NCBI GenBank assembly: GCA_964036315.1
Contig: OZ038485.1
Coordinates: 93,522,313 to 93,586,312 of the forward strand
Length of the DNA stretch: 64,000 bases
Reading direction: 5' to 3'
Source: Acanthosepion esculentum
Taxonomy: Eukaryota > Mollusca > Cephalopoda > Sepiida > Sepiidae
The first letter of the stretch is position 1. Each line of letters begins with the position of its first letter. The notes below the pieces were generated by a model. The model saw only the letters and a list, made by a program, of their open reading frames with translations. It searched no databases and was not told the DNA's origin. Of the stretch, positions 1 to 11,308 are shown one piece after another. The translations under genes were made by a program, and so were the position numbers.

Positions 1-664
1 TTAAAAAGGGATCATATTTTATTCATAAAAAAGGATACGAAAGTATCACAACTATTAGAATTTTAGTTGCTTTCGGGAGACATATCTTCAGAAAAAATAA
101 TATTTTCGGCAAATAAATCTAAGTGGTTGGAAAAAAATTATTTTCAACAACTGGTGTTAAAATATCCCAAAACTAGGGGGGGTGGAAACATATATTTTCC
201 TAGTTAGCCGTTGAATATGATTTAAGTCACCTAGTTTAAAACAGTAATAAAGCAACAAGTTCCCAAAATAGGAATAGTTTTTTTTTAAATGATCTTCACT
301 CTGAACAAATTCCAAGAGACACTCGAGCTTAAGGGTTACAGAGAAAGAAGCGCACTTTATGGAGATATGTGAGGAAGATAAGGGTTGACCCTAGATCGAA
401 CAAATTAAGTTTTATACTCTTCGGGAGGCCATCCTCTTAGGATTCGATTACACAACAATTAAAAGGGATACAATTGGTCATAGGCATCTGAGTTGAAGAC
501 AATGAAAGCAATAAAATGTAGGCGATAAGACCGAGACTGTTTATTGTATTCCTAGCATGTGTCTGTAGAATTTATCTCTAACTTTGAATGAGGTCAGGTG
601 GCTTAGTGTTTCTGAAGAGACTGTAACAAATGCAAGCTGATTTTGTAAATAACGTGCACAATAT
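1..664. other. No recognisable feature
   Basis: I see no gene, tRNA-like head, terminal repeat or tandem array in this stretch. It is moderately AT-rich unique-looking DNA that ends where a dispersed 515-bp repeat begins. Confidence 0.5.
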
Positions 665-1180
665 CAAGAAATAGCGAATTAATGGTAAATAAATGAAGGA
701 ATATTCAAAGACTTATCTTGTGAATAAGATCTTCGTAGAAATAACCGCCAGTCTGCGACAAGATAAATCAAATGAATTTGTTATCAGATATAATATATAA
801 ATAAAAATACATTGCTTTAAAAAAACAGTTATTTTTTTTGGCTTTAACTTAATTTTAAATTTATTCTTTCTTAAGAACATTCTTACTTAAGATAATTTAA
901 TAAGAAACTGATTATTCTCATTAGATAATTTTTCCGTTATAAGTAATTTTTATGAAAAATATTACATATACATAATAAGTTGATTTTTACTGTTTATCAT
1001 TTATTGATTACTAGATATATTTATATTAACTTATTATTTAACATTGCTGATTATATTATTGGTTAACTATAATATTATTATTATTAAATTATATAATTAT
1101 TTAATTTATTTTTCAATTATTTAATTTTTAGTTCTTTTAATTTCTTACATTGTGCTTATTATATATAATACACACACATA
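665..1180 (+). repeat. AT-rich 515-bp dispersed repeat, copy 1
   Basis: This block is repeated in the same orientation at 20069-20580. Both copies begin with CAAGAAATAGCGAATTAATG and end at ATATATAATACACACAC, with scattered substitutions and small indels between them. It is very AT-rich and has no coding capacity. The 3' end runs straight into a CA microsatellite in both copies, so the microsatellite may be the element's own tail. No terminal inverted repeat or target duplication was evident. Confidence 0.8.
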
Positions 1181-1218
<38 letters not shown>

Positions 1219-1247
1219 AACAAACAAACAAACAAACAAACACACAT
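1171..1247. repeat. (CA)n then (CAAA)n microsatellite
   Basis: A CA run passes into a CAAA run and back to CA. It directly abuts the end of the 515-bp repeat. Confidence 0.9.
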
Positions 1248-1336
1248 TACCAGTGCCACAGGATTGAAGGTTAGAATTTGTAACTGTTGTATTAGACAAT
1301 CCCCTATTTTAGGGGCTAATTTTTAAGATTTAAGCG

Positions 1337-1338
<2 letters not shown>

Positions 1339-1401
<63 letters not shown>
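1339..1401. repeat. (AT)n microsatellite
   Basis: An uninterrupted AT dinucleotide tract of about 60 bp. Confidence 0.95.
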
Positions 1402-1405
<4 letters not shown>

Positions 1406-1751
1406 AAAAAGCCGTTGATAGAAACAACGTCAGAAGTCCTGCATTTTCGGTCTGAACTCGTTCTTAGGACGATAGAGCATAGCAGGAGGTGTCAAACACT
1501 TACTGGGGCGGTACAAGGAATATTTACTCCTCCTGGTCCCATTGTTATTCTAAGTAGTTTTTGACTCGTTACTTTTTCTTATATTCTGTCGGCAATTCCT
1601 TCGCTGTCTAGGTTGCTTCCCTTCGTTTCGATACGCCTGATGGGTATTAAAATTGCGAGGACGTCTTTCTTCATTATCATTCCAGAGATTTCGAAAATTT
1701 CACATATAAACCTTCTATAATTTTAATATAATGATATACCTCAATTCATTC

Positions 1752-1754
<3 letters not shown>
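1402..1754. other. No recognisable feature
   Basis: Unique-looking sequence between two AT tracts. I recognise no repeat family or coding region. Confidence 0.45.

Positions 1755-1837
<83 letters not shown>
1755..1837. repeat. (AT)n microsatellite with TACACATATACAT interruption
   Basis: An AT tract with one imperfect patch near 1791-1803. Confidence 0.95.
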
Positions 1838-1840
<3 letters not shown>

Positions 1841-1924
1841 CTTGGATCGATGCGAGTTTGTAACCCTGAGTTTCACGCTTTTGCCATCGTCAGACAAACA
1901 GGGTCACAAATTCACATCAAGCCA

Positions 1925-1975
1925 ACTAAGTACGTTAGCTCTATCTCTGATATTGAGCGCTTTCCAATACGTACC
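1925..1975 (+). repeat. Fragment of PLE-leader-like repeat (AGCTCTATCTCTGATATTGA motif)
   Basis: The motif GCTCTATCTCTGATATTGAG followed by a CGCTTT-like stretch recurs at 18960-19000, 36795-36825, 36905-36935 and, inverted, at 32770-32790. At 18.9 and 36.8 kb it lies just downstream of a hammerhead-like fold, so this is probably a short relic of the same element. Confidence 0.6.
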
Positions 1976-2024
1976 GCGCATATAATATATAAATAATATA
2001 TATAATATATTGCACACACACACA

Positions 2025-2025
2025 C

Positions 2026-2112
<87 letters not shown>
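2025..2112. repeat. (AT)n microsatellite
   Basis: An AT tract of about 85 bp with a single AC interruption, preceded by a short CA run. Confidence 0.95.
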
Positions 2113-2115
<3 letters not shown>

Positions 2116-2273
2116 TAATATAGACAAGTTTTCTCTATTTATTTTAAGTAAATTCCTTTCATATTTTCTGATAAGCTTAATAAAATTAACATTGAAAAAC
2201 GAAAGAAAGTCACCATATTGATACATATTTTTTAATCCTATCTAAGCTTTCGGCTTACATAAGCCATTATCAA
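2113..2273 (-). repeat. Retroelement-like tail with degenerate hammerhead-like motif
   Basis: Read on the minus strand, a TGATAATGGC...GCCGAAAG motif (2247-2273) is followed by an AT-rich stretch containing GTATCAATATGGT, and then by the (AT)n tract. The region 8503-8718 has the same order of parts with clear similarity, so both are copies of one family. The motif resembles a hammerhead core, but the first bases have decayed. Confidence 0.5.
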
Positions 2274-2383
2274 TGATGGCAATTACATTACAATATATTA
2301 AACAATACACGGACAAAACAATAATGATAGTTTCTTTTTGTTGCATGATAGATTTCAAAGCAACGACAAACTCGTGTATACAC

Positions 2384-2386
<3 letters not shown>

Positions 2387-2451
<65 letters not shown>

Positions 2452-2470
2452 TAGATAGATAGATAGATAT
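2387..2470. repeat. (TA)n followed by (GATA)n
   Basis: A TA tract of about 60 bp passes directly into five to six GATA units. Confidence 0.95.
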
Positions 2471-3344
2471 GTACATTCATCCCACAAAAGCAGCAGATCT
2501 GTTATCTTCGGAACACGTTAGAAATTAGATATTTAAATATTTATTCATAACATTTGACTTGGACGATGGAATACGGAGGAAATAAGACAAACATTTGTAG
2601 CATTAATCTTTCTACCGATTCTTTTGCGTTGTCCAAACGGCTTTTCTCTATTTCCCGATGTTTACAGTGTCCCTTTAATTTACAGACAAAAGCATAATGG
2701 AAATATAACAGACCTAAGACATCAATCATGTGGTCAATAAACCCTTTTATTTACGCAGTCTCTTCTCTTTTTCTTTTTTTTTTTTTTTTTTTGATCTCCA
2801 TGACAATCTCAGGAAAGGGTCAACAAATCACCAATGGTTGCTTGATTATGAACTCTCATTAAGTGGCAAGTCAAAGTTATAATTCGACATTTTTATATCT
2901 AAGTGTTTCAAAACGTCTGACGTGTGACGTGCTTCTATCTCTACGAAAAGAGATAATCGACTTTTAAAAGACGAGGCTTTGTTGATATAAAGAAGGCCAA
3001 TTTGGAAAATAAGGGAGAGAGTATTTACATCGCTTAGCGGAATGTAAGGGCCAGTGAAGAGCTGATAGTATACAAGAGTTTTGTTCAGAAATGGCCACTC
3101 GCACTAGACTATTTAATGTAGTCATGAAATTACAAAAGGATTTTTACATTTAAATGATATTCAAGTTCGACGGGCAATAGGCCACAATAGTCGGGTAACC
3201 CGTCCGAAATGCACTCACAATTAGTGACGATTGAGACTAGTAGACAAACCACTGATTTCTATTGGATACACCTTCTCTGTACTAATTCTTGTTTTCTTCT
3301 TGGTGAGGCGTTCATTGTAGATCGTTGACTATAGTCTTTTTCTT
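2471..3344. other. No recognisable feature
   Basis: Apart from a poly-T run near 2769-2792, I see nothing I can assign. The sequence has no tandem structure and no sustained reading frame. Confidence 0.45.
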
Positions 3345-3812
3345 CTTTTTTAAAAATCATTTCACCCCATACAAAGACAAAAGAGGTCACTCAGTGTGAA
3401 ATTGTAAGAAGGAGAAACATTGTTAAGGAGCGAGAACAATAGAAGAGGAATCAAGAAGACAATAGATAACGATTTCCACTCTATTGGAGCTTTTGACACG
3501 ATGTCGAATGGAAAGCTTGGATGAGAGTTCCAGAGCGTGAAGTGTAAGAAAATGAACTGTTAGCCTTGAACTTACGGTTAAATCTAGCAAATTAGACTGT
3601 GAAGTGATGAGACCTTACCGCCAATCTAGTACTGCGCTTAAATTCATAAAGTCAAAATACCATATCGGAGAGTTCAATTGAACACTTATCATGAAAGTAT
3701 TTATAGAAAAGGCATAGGAAAGCAACTTTACGGCGACGGGAAAGAGACTGAAGCCGAGATATCAGGCCAAGGCCAATAATATTGCTGCTTCTTCTCTGCA
3801 TTTTATGAAGAA
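3345..3812 (-). pseudogene. LINE-A 3' end (non-LTR retrotransposon ORF2 C-terminus), decayed
   Basis: On the minus strand, broken frames give peptides such as CLFYKYFHDKC and TRLAVRSHHFTV. These match the C-terminal part of a jockey/CR1-like LINE that recurs at 14.5, 17.6, 38.3, 60.9 and 63.3 kb. The 3' end reads GGGGTGAAATGATT followed by T and A residues, and the same terminus appears in the other copies. Frameshifts and stops are present. It is a 5'-truncated copy, the usual outcome of target-primed insertion. Confidence 0.7.
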
Positions 3813-4189
3813 TACATAAATATATAGCAGGAGCTATATTTCACTAAGTACTAGTTTTAGGTATTTGCGATAGTTTCCTCCTTCGGCAAGTGCTCTTTGT
3901 AAATTGTTTGTCTATACTAGGATAGTAGTTTTGAAAAGGGCAAGCACAGAAGAACACGCTAACAATAGCTTGTGAAACGAGTTTATTCAGCAACAAACTC
4001 CAGGAAGTAATTGCGCTAAGGAAAGCATCCACGCAGGAGTAATTTCCACAATTGAGCCGTTATTGGGAAAGAGGTAGTTTGACTGGAATATCCTTCTTAC
4101 AACAGATATAATCAGGTACGAGGTAACCTGCCCGGATCGAACACATTAATAATGACTTTGACTCTGTCGATGTAGCATGACAAGTCTTA
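3813..4189. other. No recognisable feature
   Basis: No assignable repeat or gene between the LINE remnant and the following SINE. Confidence 0.4.
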
Positions 4190-4512
4190 GCCAAAAAGTA
4201 ATACGACGTGCTTCCTTTAGTCTATCACCTGTTGTTATGAAACTGGTGTCGAAACAATGTCGGTCAGTGAAAGTGTCACAAATGATACACGTTTGGGCGA
4301 TGGTGTATCGAAAGATACACGACTGACGAGGGAGAAGTAAGTTGCCATTTCTTTCTGCGATAGACTGGTTGCCAGCAAGGCTAAAGAACATAGTCTGTCC
4401 TGCTATTCAAGGGGGAGAGAAGATGGATACATACCTTTCAAAAGGCATTTGTGGGTAAGCGAATCTAATGAAATCGAATGGCATTCGAACTCGGCTCACT
4501 GTGGGATGCGAA
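4190..4512 (-). mobile_element. tRNA-derived SINE, family S2 (variant 3' region)
   Basis: On the minus strand there is a B-box-like segment GAGCCGAGTTCGAATGCCAT, then the family landmarks CATACCTTTC (inverse) and AAATAGCAGGACAGAC-like text, then a tail that mentions GATACACGACTGACGAGG in inverse. The same order occurs at 13.2, 50.4 and 51.3 kb. The A-box half is decayed. S2 is a tRNA-derived SINE by its internal pol III boxes. Confidence 0.65.
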
Positions 4513-4574
4513 AAATCTTTAAAGTTTTTTTTTTAAGTGGTTATGTGAACATTACAATAGAGATGTTCATCAAT

Positions 4575-4601
4575 CTGATGATGTCTCATGTGAGCCGAAA
4601 G
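4575..4601 (+). other. Hammerhead-like core motif (degenerate)
   Basis: CTGATGA is followed by one extra base, a short hairpin (CTCA/TGAG) and then CCGAAAG. Flanking arms do not pair convincingly, so I regard it as a relic. It lies 23 bp upstream of the solo LTR. Confidence 0.35.
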
Positions 4602-4623
4602 CTTAGATCGACGAGTATATAAT

Positions 4624-5763
4624 TGTTATGGTCCAGGTTCCTTGTACCACGGTGATGGTCCAAGGTAGAACCAATGAAGAATAACTCGAACACAGGTATG
4701 GAATAACACAGATATATTACAAACAGAAATATGTACAAAGAAGTAGAAGTGTTAGTAATAACAATCAGGTTAGGTTAGAGAGAACTATGTTGTCTCGACC
4801 AGTATCACTATTCCAATGTGTTACAATAATCGTCTGACGGGACTCTGTCAGTGACTTTTCACTGTCTCTGTGTCTGACTCACACGATGCTCAGCAACACG
4901 CCCACGTGTGTCGAATGTGGCACAAGGCCGGTTTAATGTGGGCTCACCGAGCCCGTAGGCTCGGCCATAAAATGCCCGTAGAACCCGTATAAACGGGATC
5001 GGGTTGGCCAACCTCCCCGAACGAGGCTCTGGCCTTCGGCGGAGCCTCGTCCGGGTTCCTCCCTGCCCAGAGGCAGAGAGTTCCCCTCTGCCTCAGAGGC
5101 AGAGAGTTCGACCGACTAGGTGAGTCGTCCAAAAAAGACTGAATCTCACATGATGTTCATTAACACGCCCACGTGTGTCAAATGTGGCACAAGGCTGGTT
5201 TAATGTGGGCTTTCCGAGCCCGTAGGCTCGGACAAAAATTGCCCGTAGAACCCGTATACACGGGATCGGGTTGGTCAACCTCCCGGAACGAGGCTCTACC
5301 CTTCGGCGGAGCCTCGTCCGGGTTCCTCCCTGCCCAGAGGCAGAGAGTTCTCCTCTGCCTCAGAGGCAGAGAGTTCGACCGAATAGCTGAGACGTCCAAA
5401 AAGGACTGACTCACGATGTTTAACAACACGCCCACGTGTGTCGAATGTGGCACAAGGCCGGTTTAATGTGGGCTTTCCGAGCCCGTAGGCTCGGGCAAAA
5501 ATTGCCCGTAGAACCCGTATAAATGGGATCGGGGTGGTCAACCACTTCGAACGAGGCTCTGCCCTTCGGCGGAGCCTCGTCCGAGTTCCTCTCTGCCCAA
5601 AGGCAGAGAGTTCCCCTCTGCCTCAGAGGCAGAGAGTTCGACCGAATATCTGAGACGTCCAAAAAGGACTGACTCACTCACTGCCTCTCCTGCTTCCTCT
5701 TGAGGCGCAGTATTTATGGGGTACGGGCTAGTCCATTACTATTATGGGTAAGTTCCCATAACA
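4624..5763. mobile_element. Solo LTR of an LTR retrotransposon, 1140 bp
   Basis: The element begins TGTTATGG and ends CCATAACA, the TG...CA signature with an 8-bp terminal inverted repeat. It is flanked by a perfect 5-bp target duplication, ATAAT at 4619-4623 and 5764-5768. No gag, protease or reverse transcriptase lies between the ends, so this is a solo LTR left by LTR-LTR recombination. About two thirds of it consists of three tandem units of roughly 265 bp. It is far more GC-rich than its surroundings. A degraded relative is at about 44.4-44.7 kb. The superfamily (Gypsy, Copia or BEL) cannot be told from the LTR alone. Confidence 0.85.
4888..5672. repeat. Three tandem 265-bp GC-rich units inside the solo LTR
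   Basis: Each unit begins at CACGCCCACGTGTGTC (4897, 5164, 5427) and contains TGTGGCACAAGGC, CCGAGCCCGTAGGCTCGG (a hairpin), GGCTCTGCCCTTCGGCGGAGCC (a second hairpin with a CTTCGG loop) and two copies of CTCTGCCTC...GAGGCAGAG. Spacing is 267 then 263 bp. Such repeats in an LTR usually lie in the U3 region, so they could be duplicated enhancer modules; that is inference. Confidence 0.9.
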
Positions 5764-5892
5764 ATAATGAAGAAATATGCAATTTGGGGGCAGTTTTTGT
5801 CTTTATTTTCTCTTGAAACTAAAGCCATTATATGATGCTTTGAAAGGCTTATGGTAAAGAACAATGGACATTCGTGTTTTTGTTATATTTAG

Positions 5893-5895
<3 letters not shown>

Positions 5896-5954
<59 letters not shown>
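5896..5954. repeat. (AT)n microsatellite
   Basis: An uninterrupted AT tract. A shorter one lies at about 6178-6199. Confidence 0.95.
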
Positions 5955-5956
<2 letters not shown>

Positions 5957-6439
5957 GGTTTCTATTCTACATTCAATAAACATCACTTGATAAGTCACCA
6001 GAAGTGTTGAAACAAAATGGCTATTTTTGTAGTGATTTTATAACATGTTTATGTTATAATATTCGAATAAATGATTCTATTTGCTCTACTCTATATTGAG
6101 CACTCTTTTAAGAATAGTAATTGTTGATTATTGGAATTTATTCCGTATACAACAATCCTATACTTGGATATATTCGGTATATATATATATATATATATAG
6201 CTTAATATTTTAATATTTGTAGAAGAAATATACATATGTACAAACAAAAGATATTGCTACACCATAAAAATGGCGGTTTAATATTTATATCTACATACTT
6301 GCTTAATGGAAATTACTAATTGACATTTAAGCTTTCAAAAAACTTTTTTAGATCCCTTTGCAATCTTTTCAAATATGCGATGGTTTCGTTTATCTTTTTT
6401 CATGGCTTCTGTTTCAGCCTCCTGTAGCTACACAGTCTA

Positions 6440-7385
6440 ACTTCCGTTCTAGGCATATGTGGATGTACGGTTTCACATTTTAGAAACATGTGGATACAAA
6501 GTCTCCCTTCCGTTCTTGGCACATGTAACTACACAGTCTCACTTCCGTTCTAGGCACATGTGGATTAGCGTCCTCACGTTCTTGGCACATGTGGATTCAA
6601 GGTATCATTTCCATTCTAGGCACATGTGGATACACGATCTCACATTCCTTATAGGACCTTGTGGATACACGATCTCACTTTCGTTCTATGCACAGGTGGA
6701 TACAAGGGAACACTACCGTTATAGGCACATATGGATACATAGTCTTTCTTCCGTTCTAGGCTCTTATGGATACACGGCCTCATATCCGTTCTCGGCTCTT
6801 GTGGATACACGGTCTTACTTCCGTTGTAGGCATTTGTTCATATATGGTCTCACTTCCGTTCTAGACATATGTGGATGCAAAGTCTCACTTCCGTTCTCGG
6901 TACATGTAGATACACCTTCTCACTTCCGTTCTAGGCACATGTAAATACAATTTCTGATTTCCGTTCTGGGCACATGTGGATACAATTTCTGATTTCCGTT
7001 CTGGGCACATTTGGAAACACCGTCTCACTTCTTTTTTGAGCAAATGTGGATACACGATCTCAGTCTTTTCTAGACTCTTGTGGATACACAGTCTCACTTC
7101 CGTTTCAGGCGTTTTTTTATACAAGGTCTCATTTCCGTTCTAGGATCTTGTAAATACACGGTATCACTATCACTTCCGTTCCAGTCTCGTTACATGATTT
7201 CAATTCCGTTTTAGTCTATTGTGGATACACAGTAAATCTTCTATTTCAGACCCTTCTGGCTACACGCTCTCACTTCCGCTCTATGTCCTTGAAGATAAAA
7301 GATCTCTCTTCCATTCTAGACCCTTGAGAATACTTGGTCTCACTTCTGTTTTAAGCTTTTGTGAATACAGAACTTCACCTTCATT
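6440..7385 (+). repeat. 35-bp minisatellite, about 26 diverged copies
   Basis: The unit runs approximately CACATGTGGATACACGGTCT then CACTTCCGTTCTAGG. Copies differ by many substitutions and small indels, which implies an old array. Because 35 is not a multiple of three, all three frames are visited; the apparent 161-residue frame at 6459-6944 is a by-product of the repeat and not a gene. Confidence 0.9.
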
Positions 7386-8195
7386 TTAGGCCTTTTTCTT
7401 TAGTTAAATGAATGACACGTTAAAGAAGACAGAGATAACAAACGTACATTTTCCACCGGAGGAAATTTCAGATCATTTGGCTTCCAGATGTCTTTCCAGT
7501 TCCTTAGCCTTCTCCCTCTTTGAAAGATATGGCCAGTTTTTGGTAAAGGTTAAAGTGAGAAATGCCATTTCACTGGAGTTTTCCGTCTTTATATCTCAGA
7601 AACAACGTGCGGATATTTTTTCGTCCGCGGATTGCGGTTCGCTGCAATGCTACAGATATTTGTTTATGATAGAACTCCATTTTTAAAAGATCAATAGCAA
7701 TTTAGTTTTTAACAAATAAAATCCACTTACGTAAGGCGTGTGACTTAATCAAACGAATTGTTAAACTTGTAAAATGTCTGTTTTTTTCCTTCCATTAACA
7801 GAAAGTTATTCACTCATTTGTTTCGGCGACAGGCGTCGATTTTGCAAGAACCTATTTCTTTCTGCACAGCGGTTGGTCTTATCTGACGAGGCGGAAGTAA
7901 AGAAAAAAAAAAGAAAGAAATCTCGCGAGTATTTCTTTCAATACAAGCACAACCTTTGTGAAAAGTTTTGTGTCGTTTTGAACTCATTGGTTCCAATGAG
8001 AAGTTTCAAGATGAAAGTCTTCTTACGTCGTTGGAAGACTCTCTCAGCAATGACTTTCAAGCTATGCACAAATATATGTGTGCATCAAAGATAATCCCGT
8101 CTGTTTTCCAAAGTAAAACGAATAGAGTGATTTTTTTGTCAAAAGAAAATCTCGTATATTACTGCGATCGAAAAGAAACCTCTCAGACGCGCGTT
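7386..8195. other. Unassigned; two short open frames of no recognised family
   Basis: Frames of 92 codons (7408-7686, plus) and 106 codons (7774-8094, plus) are present, but I recognise no domain, signal peptide or transmembrane pattern. No splice-site pair or promoter clearly supports either. They are most likely chance frames. Confidence 0.3.
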
Positions 8196-8206
8196 AGCGC
8201 GCACAT

Positions 8207-8239
<33 letters not shown>

Positions 8240-8376
8240 AATGTGTGCGTGTGTGTATGTATGCATATTAAACAGAATTCAACTGTCACATGCGACGTTT
8301 TCTCCCATTGTGAAATGAAATCAGTCCACCAATAAATAAAAAAACCTATGTTATATCGTCTTATGTTGCACTAATT

Positions 8377-8384
8377 TTGGCGTA

Positions 8385-8433
<49 letters not shown>

Positions 8434-8440
8434 CATACAT

Positions 8441-8494
<54 letters not shown>

Positions 8495-8502
8495 TACGCC
8501 AA
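8377..8502. repeat. Inverted repeat with an (AT)n centre
   Basis: TTGGCGTAGTATAT at 8377 is matched by its reverse complement ATATACTACGCCAA ending at 8502. Almost everything between is AT dinucleotide, interrupted by TTTACATACATACACAC. The unit could be a small fold-back element expanded by AT slippage, and it is capable of cruciform extrusion. Confidence 0.75.
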
Positions 8503-8718
8503 TACATACATATATATATATATACATATATAATTGAATAATAACTTAGAAAAGTTTTGTCTACTTATTTTCAATTGGCTCCTCTTATATTCACGGAGAA
8601 GCTTTTTGATGTCATTATTAATGAAAGAGAGAAAATTACCGTGTTGATACACATTATTTATTATAAAATATATTATTTATACCGAGTAATTTCTAGATTA
8701 GCACAATGTCATCATCAG
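8503..8718 (-). repeat. Retroelement-like tail with hammerhead-like motif
   Basis: On the minus strand CACCCTGATGATGACA leads to a GAAATTACTCGG motif (8689-8718), then AT-rich sequence with GTATCAACACGGTAAT, and finally an (AT)n tract. The GAAA..ACTCGG part matches the better preserved motif at 23651-23662. The region 2113-2273 is a second copy. Probably a PLE or related 3' region. Confidence 0.5.
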
Positions 8719-8795
8719 GGTGTTGTTTTTTTTTTCAAGACAAATATACTAGTGTTCATCATTTTCAAAGACAAAATTGCTGCGTTCAACTGTCT

Positions 8796-8797
<2 letters not shown>

Positions 8798-8862
<65 letters not shown>
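8798..8862. repeat. (AT)n microsatellite
   Basis: An AT tract of about 65 bp. Confidence 0.95.
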
Positions 8863-8866
<4 letters not shown>

Positions 8867-8979
8867 ATTTTTAATAAAATAAACTACCACGCTGCAGTTT
8901 AATGATCTATCGCATTTTTGTGCTTTCTATGTTTGAAGAAACTATTTTAGTTCGTATCGGGCTGTTAGTTTTAAAAGTC

Positions 8980-9062
<83 letters not shown>

Positions 9063-9080
9063 GAGAGAGAGAGAGAGAAA
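8980..9080. repeat. (AT)n microsatellite followed by (GA)n
   Basis: An AT tract of about 80 bp that passes into a short GA run. Confidence 0.95.
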
Positions 9081-9865
9081 CAATAACATTAACATCTTCT
9101 AACAAAGCCAAATACACTTCAGCTATCAGCAAGATTATTCTTCCCTTAGAAATATCCCAAATGAAATAAGCAAATATATTAAACTATTATCATCTTTATT
9201 CGATAATAACTTTTGGATAAGTTATCAAGTATACACAACCTTTACATTTCAACTGGCGTAGTTGCCACTTGCTTTGGTCCAGTGATATATTTACTACAGA
9301 ATTAAGTCACCAAAAGATAGGAGAAAAATTATCAAACATCTAACAGTATAGAACATTTTGGACGCAATGTGTAATCTCTGGTCTAGAACACCAAACTACT
9401 GGTAGGAACACATAGACAATAAATTTTCGCAATGATGATTGCATTTGTTTTTATTTTTTATGTTTTTGCTTTTTTATATAAAAAACAAAATGTCTGCAAA
9501 TTAAGGGGTAACAGGTCAAAATTCCAGCGGAGAAATACCTTGTGCACTAAATCTCAGCCTTTTATCCTCACCATGGAAAAAAATCCCAGTCTCATGAATA
9601 AAAGTTTCGTATATAAAACGAAACAAATTTAATATTCAAGTAAATCTTAATATCGAATTGAGACAGTAATAATATCTACTATATATACTTATATGTCCAA
9701 GAAAGATCGATTTCTATCGCGCAGATCACGTGTTTATTATGTTCTATAGAAATTTACTATAAATCTATTTCTTAACCTGTTCGATTTGTTTCATAGTTAG
9801 GGAGTTCTAGTATCTCATGAGACTCGCCTTGATTTGAAGAAACTCATAAAAAGAGGATTTTCTAA
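9081..9865. other. No recognisable feature
   Basis: AT-rich, unique-looking sequence. No repeat family or gene recognised. Confidence 0.4.
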
Positions 9866-10121
9866 GTCTGTCTATATGTCTGAGATGAGGTATTATGTAC
9901 ATTATTCGGACTATTGTCCTCATCTTTGTCGCCATATTTATTACACCCTTTCGACCTTCTTCAGGTGGTCGTAATGTCGAACTGAACCCTTTATTTCGCT
10001 CACTGGGGTAGACTGTTCGTGCCATGTTTACTGGATGTCAGTTATCTCCTGTTAATTTTCACTCTGAAAGTTCTCCAATGGATCTAACCAACGCCTTTAT
10101 CCACTGTGCCATATGTCCTTG
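9866..10121 (-). mobile_element. tRNA-derived SINE, family S1
   Basis: Read on the minus strand, the head is GGACATATGGCACAGTGGAT with the A-box-like TGGCACAGTGG, then CCTTTATTTCG in inverse and the body motif GACAATAGTCCGAATAATGT, and the tail ACATAATACCTCATCTCAGA. The B-box region is partly lost. A second S1 in the opposite orientation lies 330 bp downstream, giving a head-to-head pair with a spacer. Confidence 0.8.
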
Positions 10122-10452
10122 AGAATATCTGTGTATAAATTTCTGGGTATTATAAACCTAATGTCTTCTGCAACCATTTTTAACAGTGATCATATAGCAA
10201 TTTTTCTGTTATCATTGCAGTGTTTACCAGAGCTCATATTGCATTTTTTGTTGTTATTATCGCTTTTCTCTGGCACTCCTTATTACTGGTTCCCATATTG
10301 TATTCATTTTTATGCTTGGTCGGCTCAGGAGATTTTTGTGGCCTAGCATATGTGCTGATTCCTGAAGTTTACGAATTTTCCAATCGTGTTCCTTGTCTAT
10401 GATCTCAACCTGAAACCCACAGAGGGCGGTGATCTCCCTTCTCTCTCCATAT

Positions 10453-10703
10453 GTGGTCAGCCAAAGAGTGTGAGTTCAATACCCGGTTAAGGCAGTGGAG
10501 AACTTTCTGAGGGAAAAATTAACAGGAGATAACCGATAACTGACATCCATTAAACATGGCACGTGGAACTAGAACAGTCTACCCCAGTGATCGAAATAAA
10601 GGGTTCGGTTCGAAATTCCAACCACCTGAAGAACGCCGGAGCGTACAACGGCCGAAACGTTGTAATAAATATGGCGACAAAGATAAGGACAATAGTCCGA
10701 ATA
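10453..10703 (+). mobile_element. tRNA-derived SINE, family S1 (head-truncated)
   Basis: The sequence begins in the B-box region (GTGTGAGTTCAATACCCGGT), continues through CATGGCACGTGGAACTAGAA and ACAACGGCCGAAACGTTGTA, and ends at AATAGTCCGAATAAG. It carries CTGAAGAACGCCGG...GGCCGAAAC at 10626-10658, a hammerhead-like arrangement whose outer stem does not pair. Confidence 0.8.
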
Positions 10704-10789
10704 AGGGATTTTCAAAGGTTTACGACAAAACGTAAAAAAACAACTTAGGTCGTATAAAATAGATTATGCCGGTTTAAGGGCTAAAATAT

Positions 10790-11276
10790 ATTTTGTAGGT
10801 TTGTATATACTGCATATTATTATTCTTTTTTATAGGCGATCGAGGCTCCCACTTCCCCCTTATCCCTTGTGGCTCTCAATAAGTTTCGTCCTTCTTCCCC
10901 CTTACCCAGACCCCGTTCCGCCATCCACTTGCTTAATCCCGCCAGGTATGTCATGCATTGCTTTCCCTTGTCTCTTTTCCCCTCTATTCGACCTGTGATT
11001 TGTCAATGTCTAAATTCGACATTAAAATTAAATGTTCATTGAATTTTCAATGTTAAATTCGTTTCTTTTCATATATGAGACTAATTTATAAAATTGGGAT
11101 TTTGTCCACTTTGGGAATAAGAGGCTGGGGTTTTATCTACTGGGCTGGTTTGTTTTTTTTTCTAGCTGGGTTTTTGTCATGGATATAAAATTTGAAAGTT
11201 AAACATGCATCCCGCACCCATATTAAGGTAAGCGAGCACGTGGCGATGAATTTCTTGCGTCTTTCTGATCCTCCCT

Positions 11277-11308
<32 letters not shown>

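Noticed and set aside
4944..5677. Overlapping 60-90 codon frames with repeated LPLRQRGTLCLW-like text
   Set aside because: They come from the tandem 265-bp units of the solo LTR and are found on both strands.
4622..5765. MITE with TTGTTATGG ends and a TAA target site (Harbinger type)
   Set aside because: The TG...CA ends with a perfect 5-bp ATAAT duplication fit an LTR better, and the length and internal repeats fit a solo LTR.
6459..6944. 161-codon frame with repeated HMW and SRYHFHSRHMW-like text, at first sight a repeat protein
   Set aside because: The repeat unit is 35 bp, so the frame cycles through all three phases; many copies have indels and the frame ends by chance.
10626..10658. 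Functional hammerhead ribozyme within S1 SINEs
   Set aside because: CTGAAGA and GAAAC with a GGCCG/CGGCC stem are present, but sequences on either side do not pair to form stem I in any S1 copy seen here, and one subset has GTG at the cleavage site.
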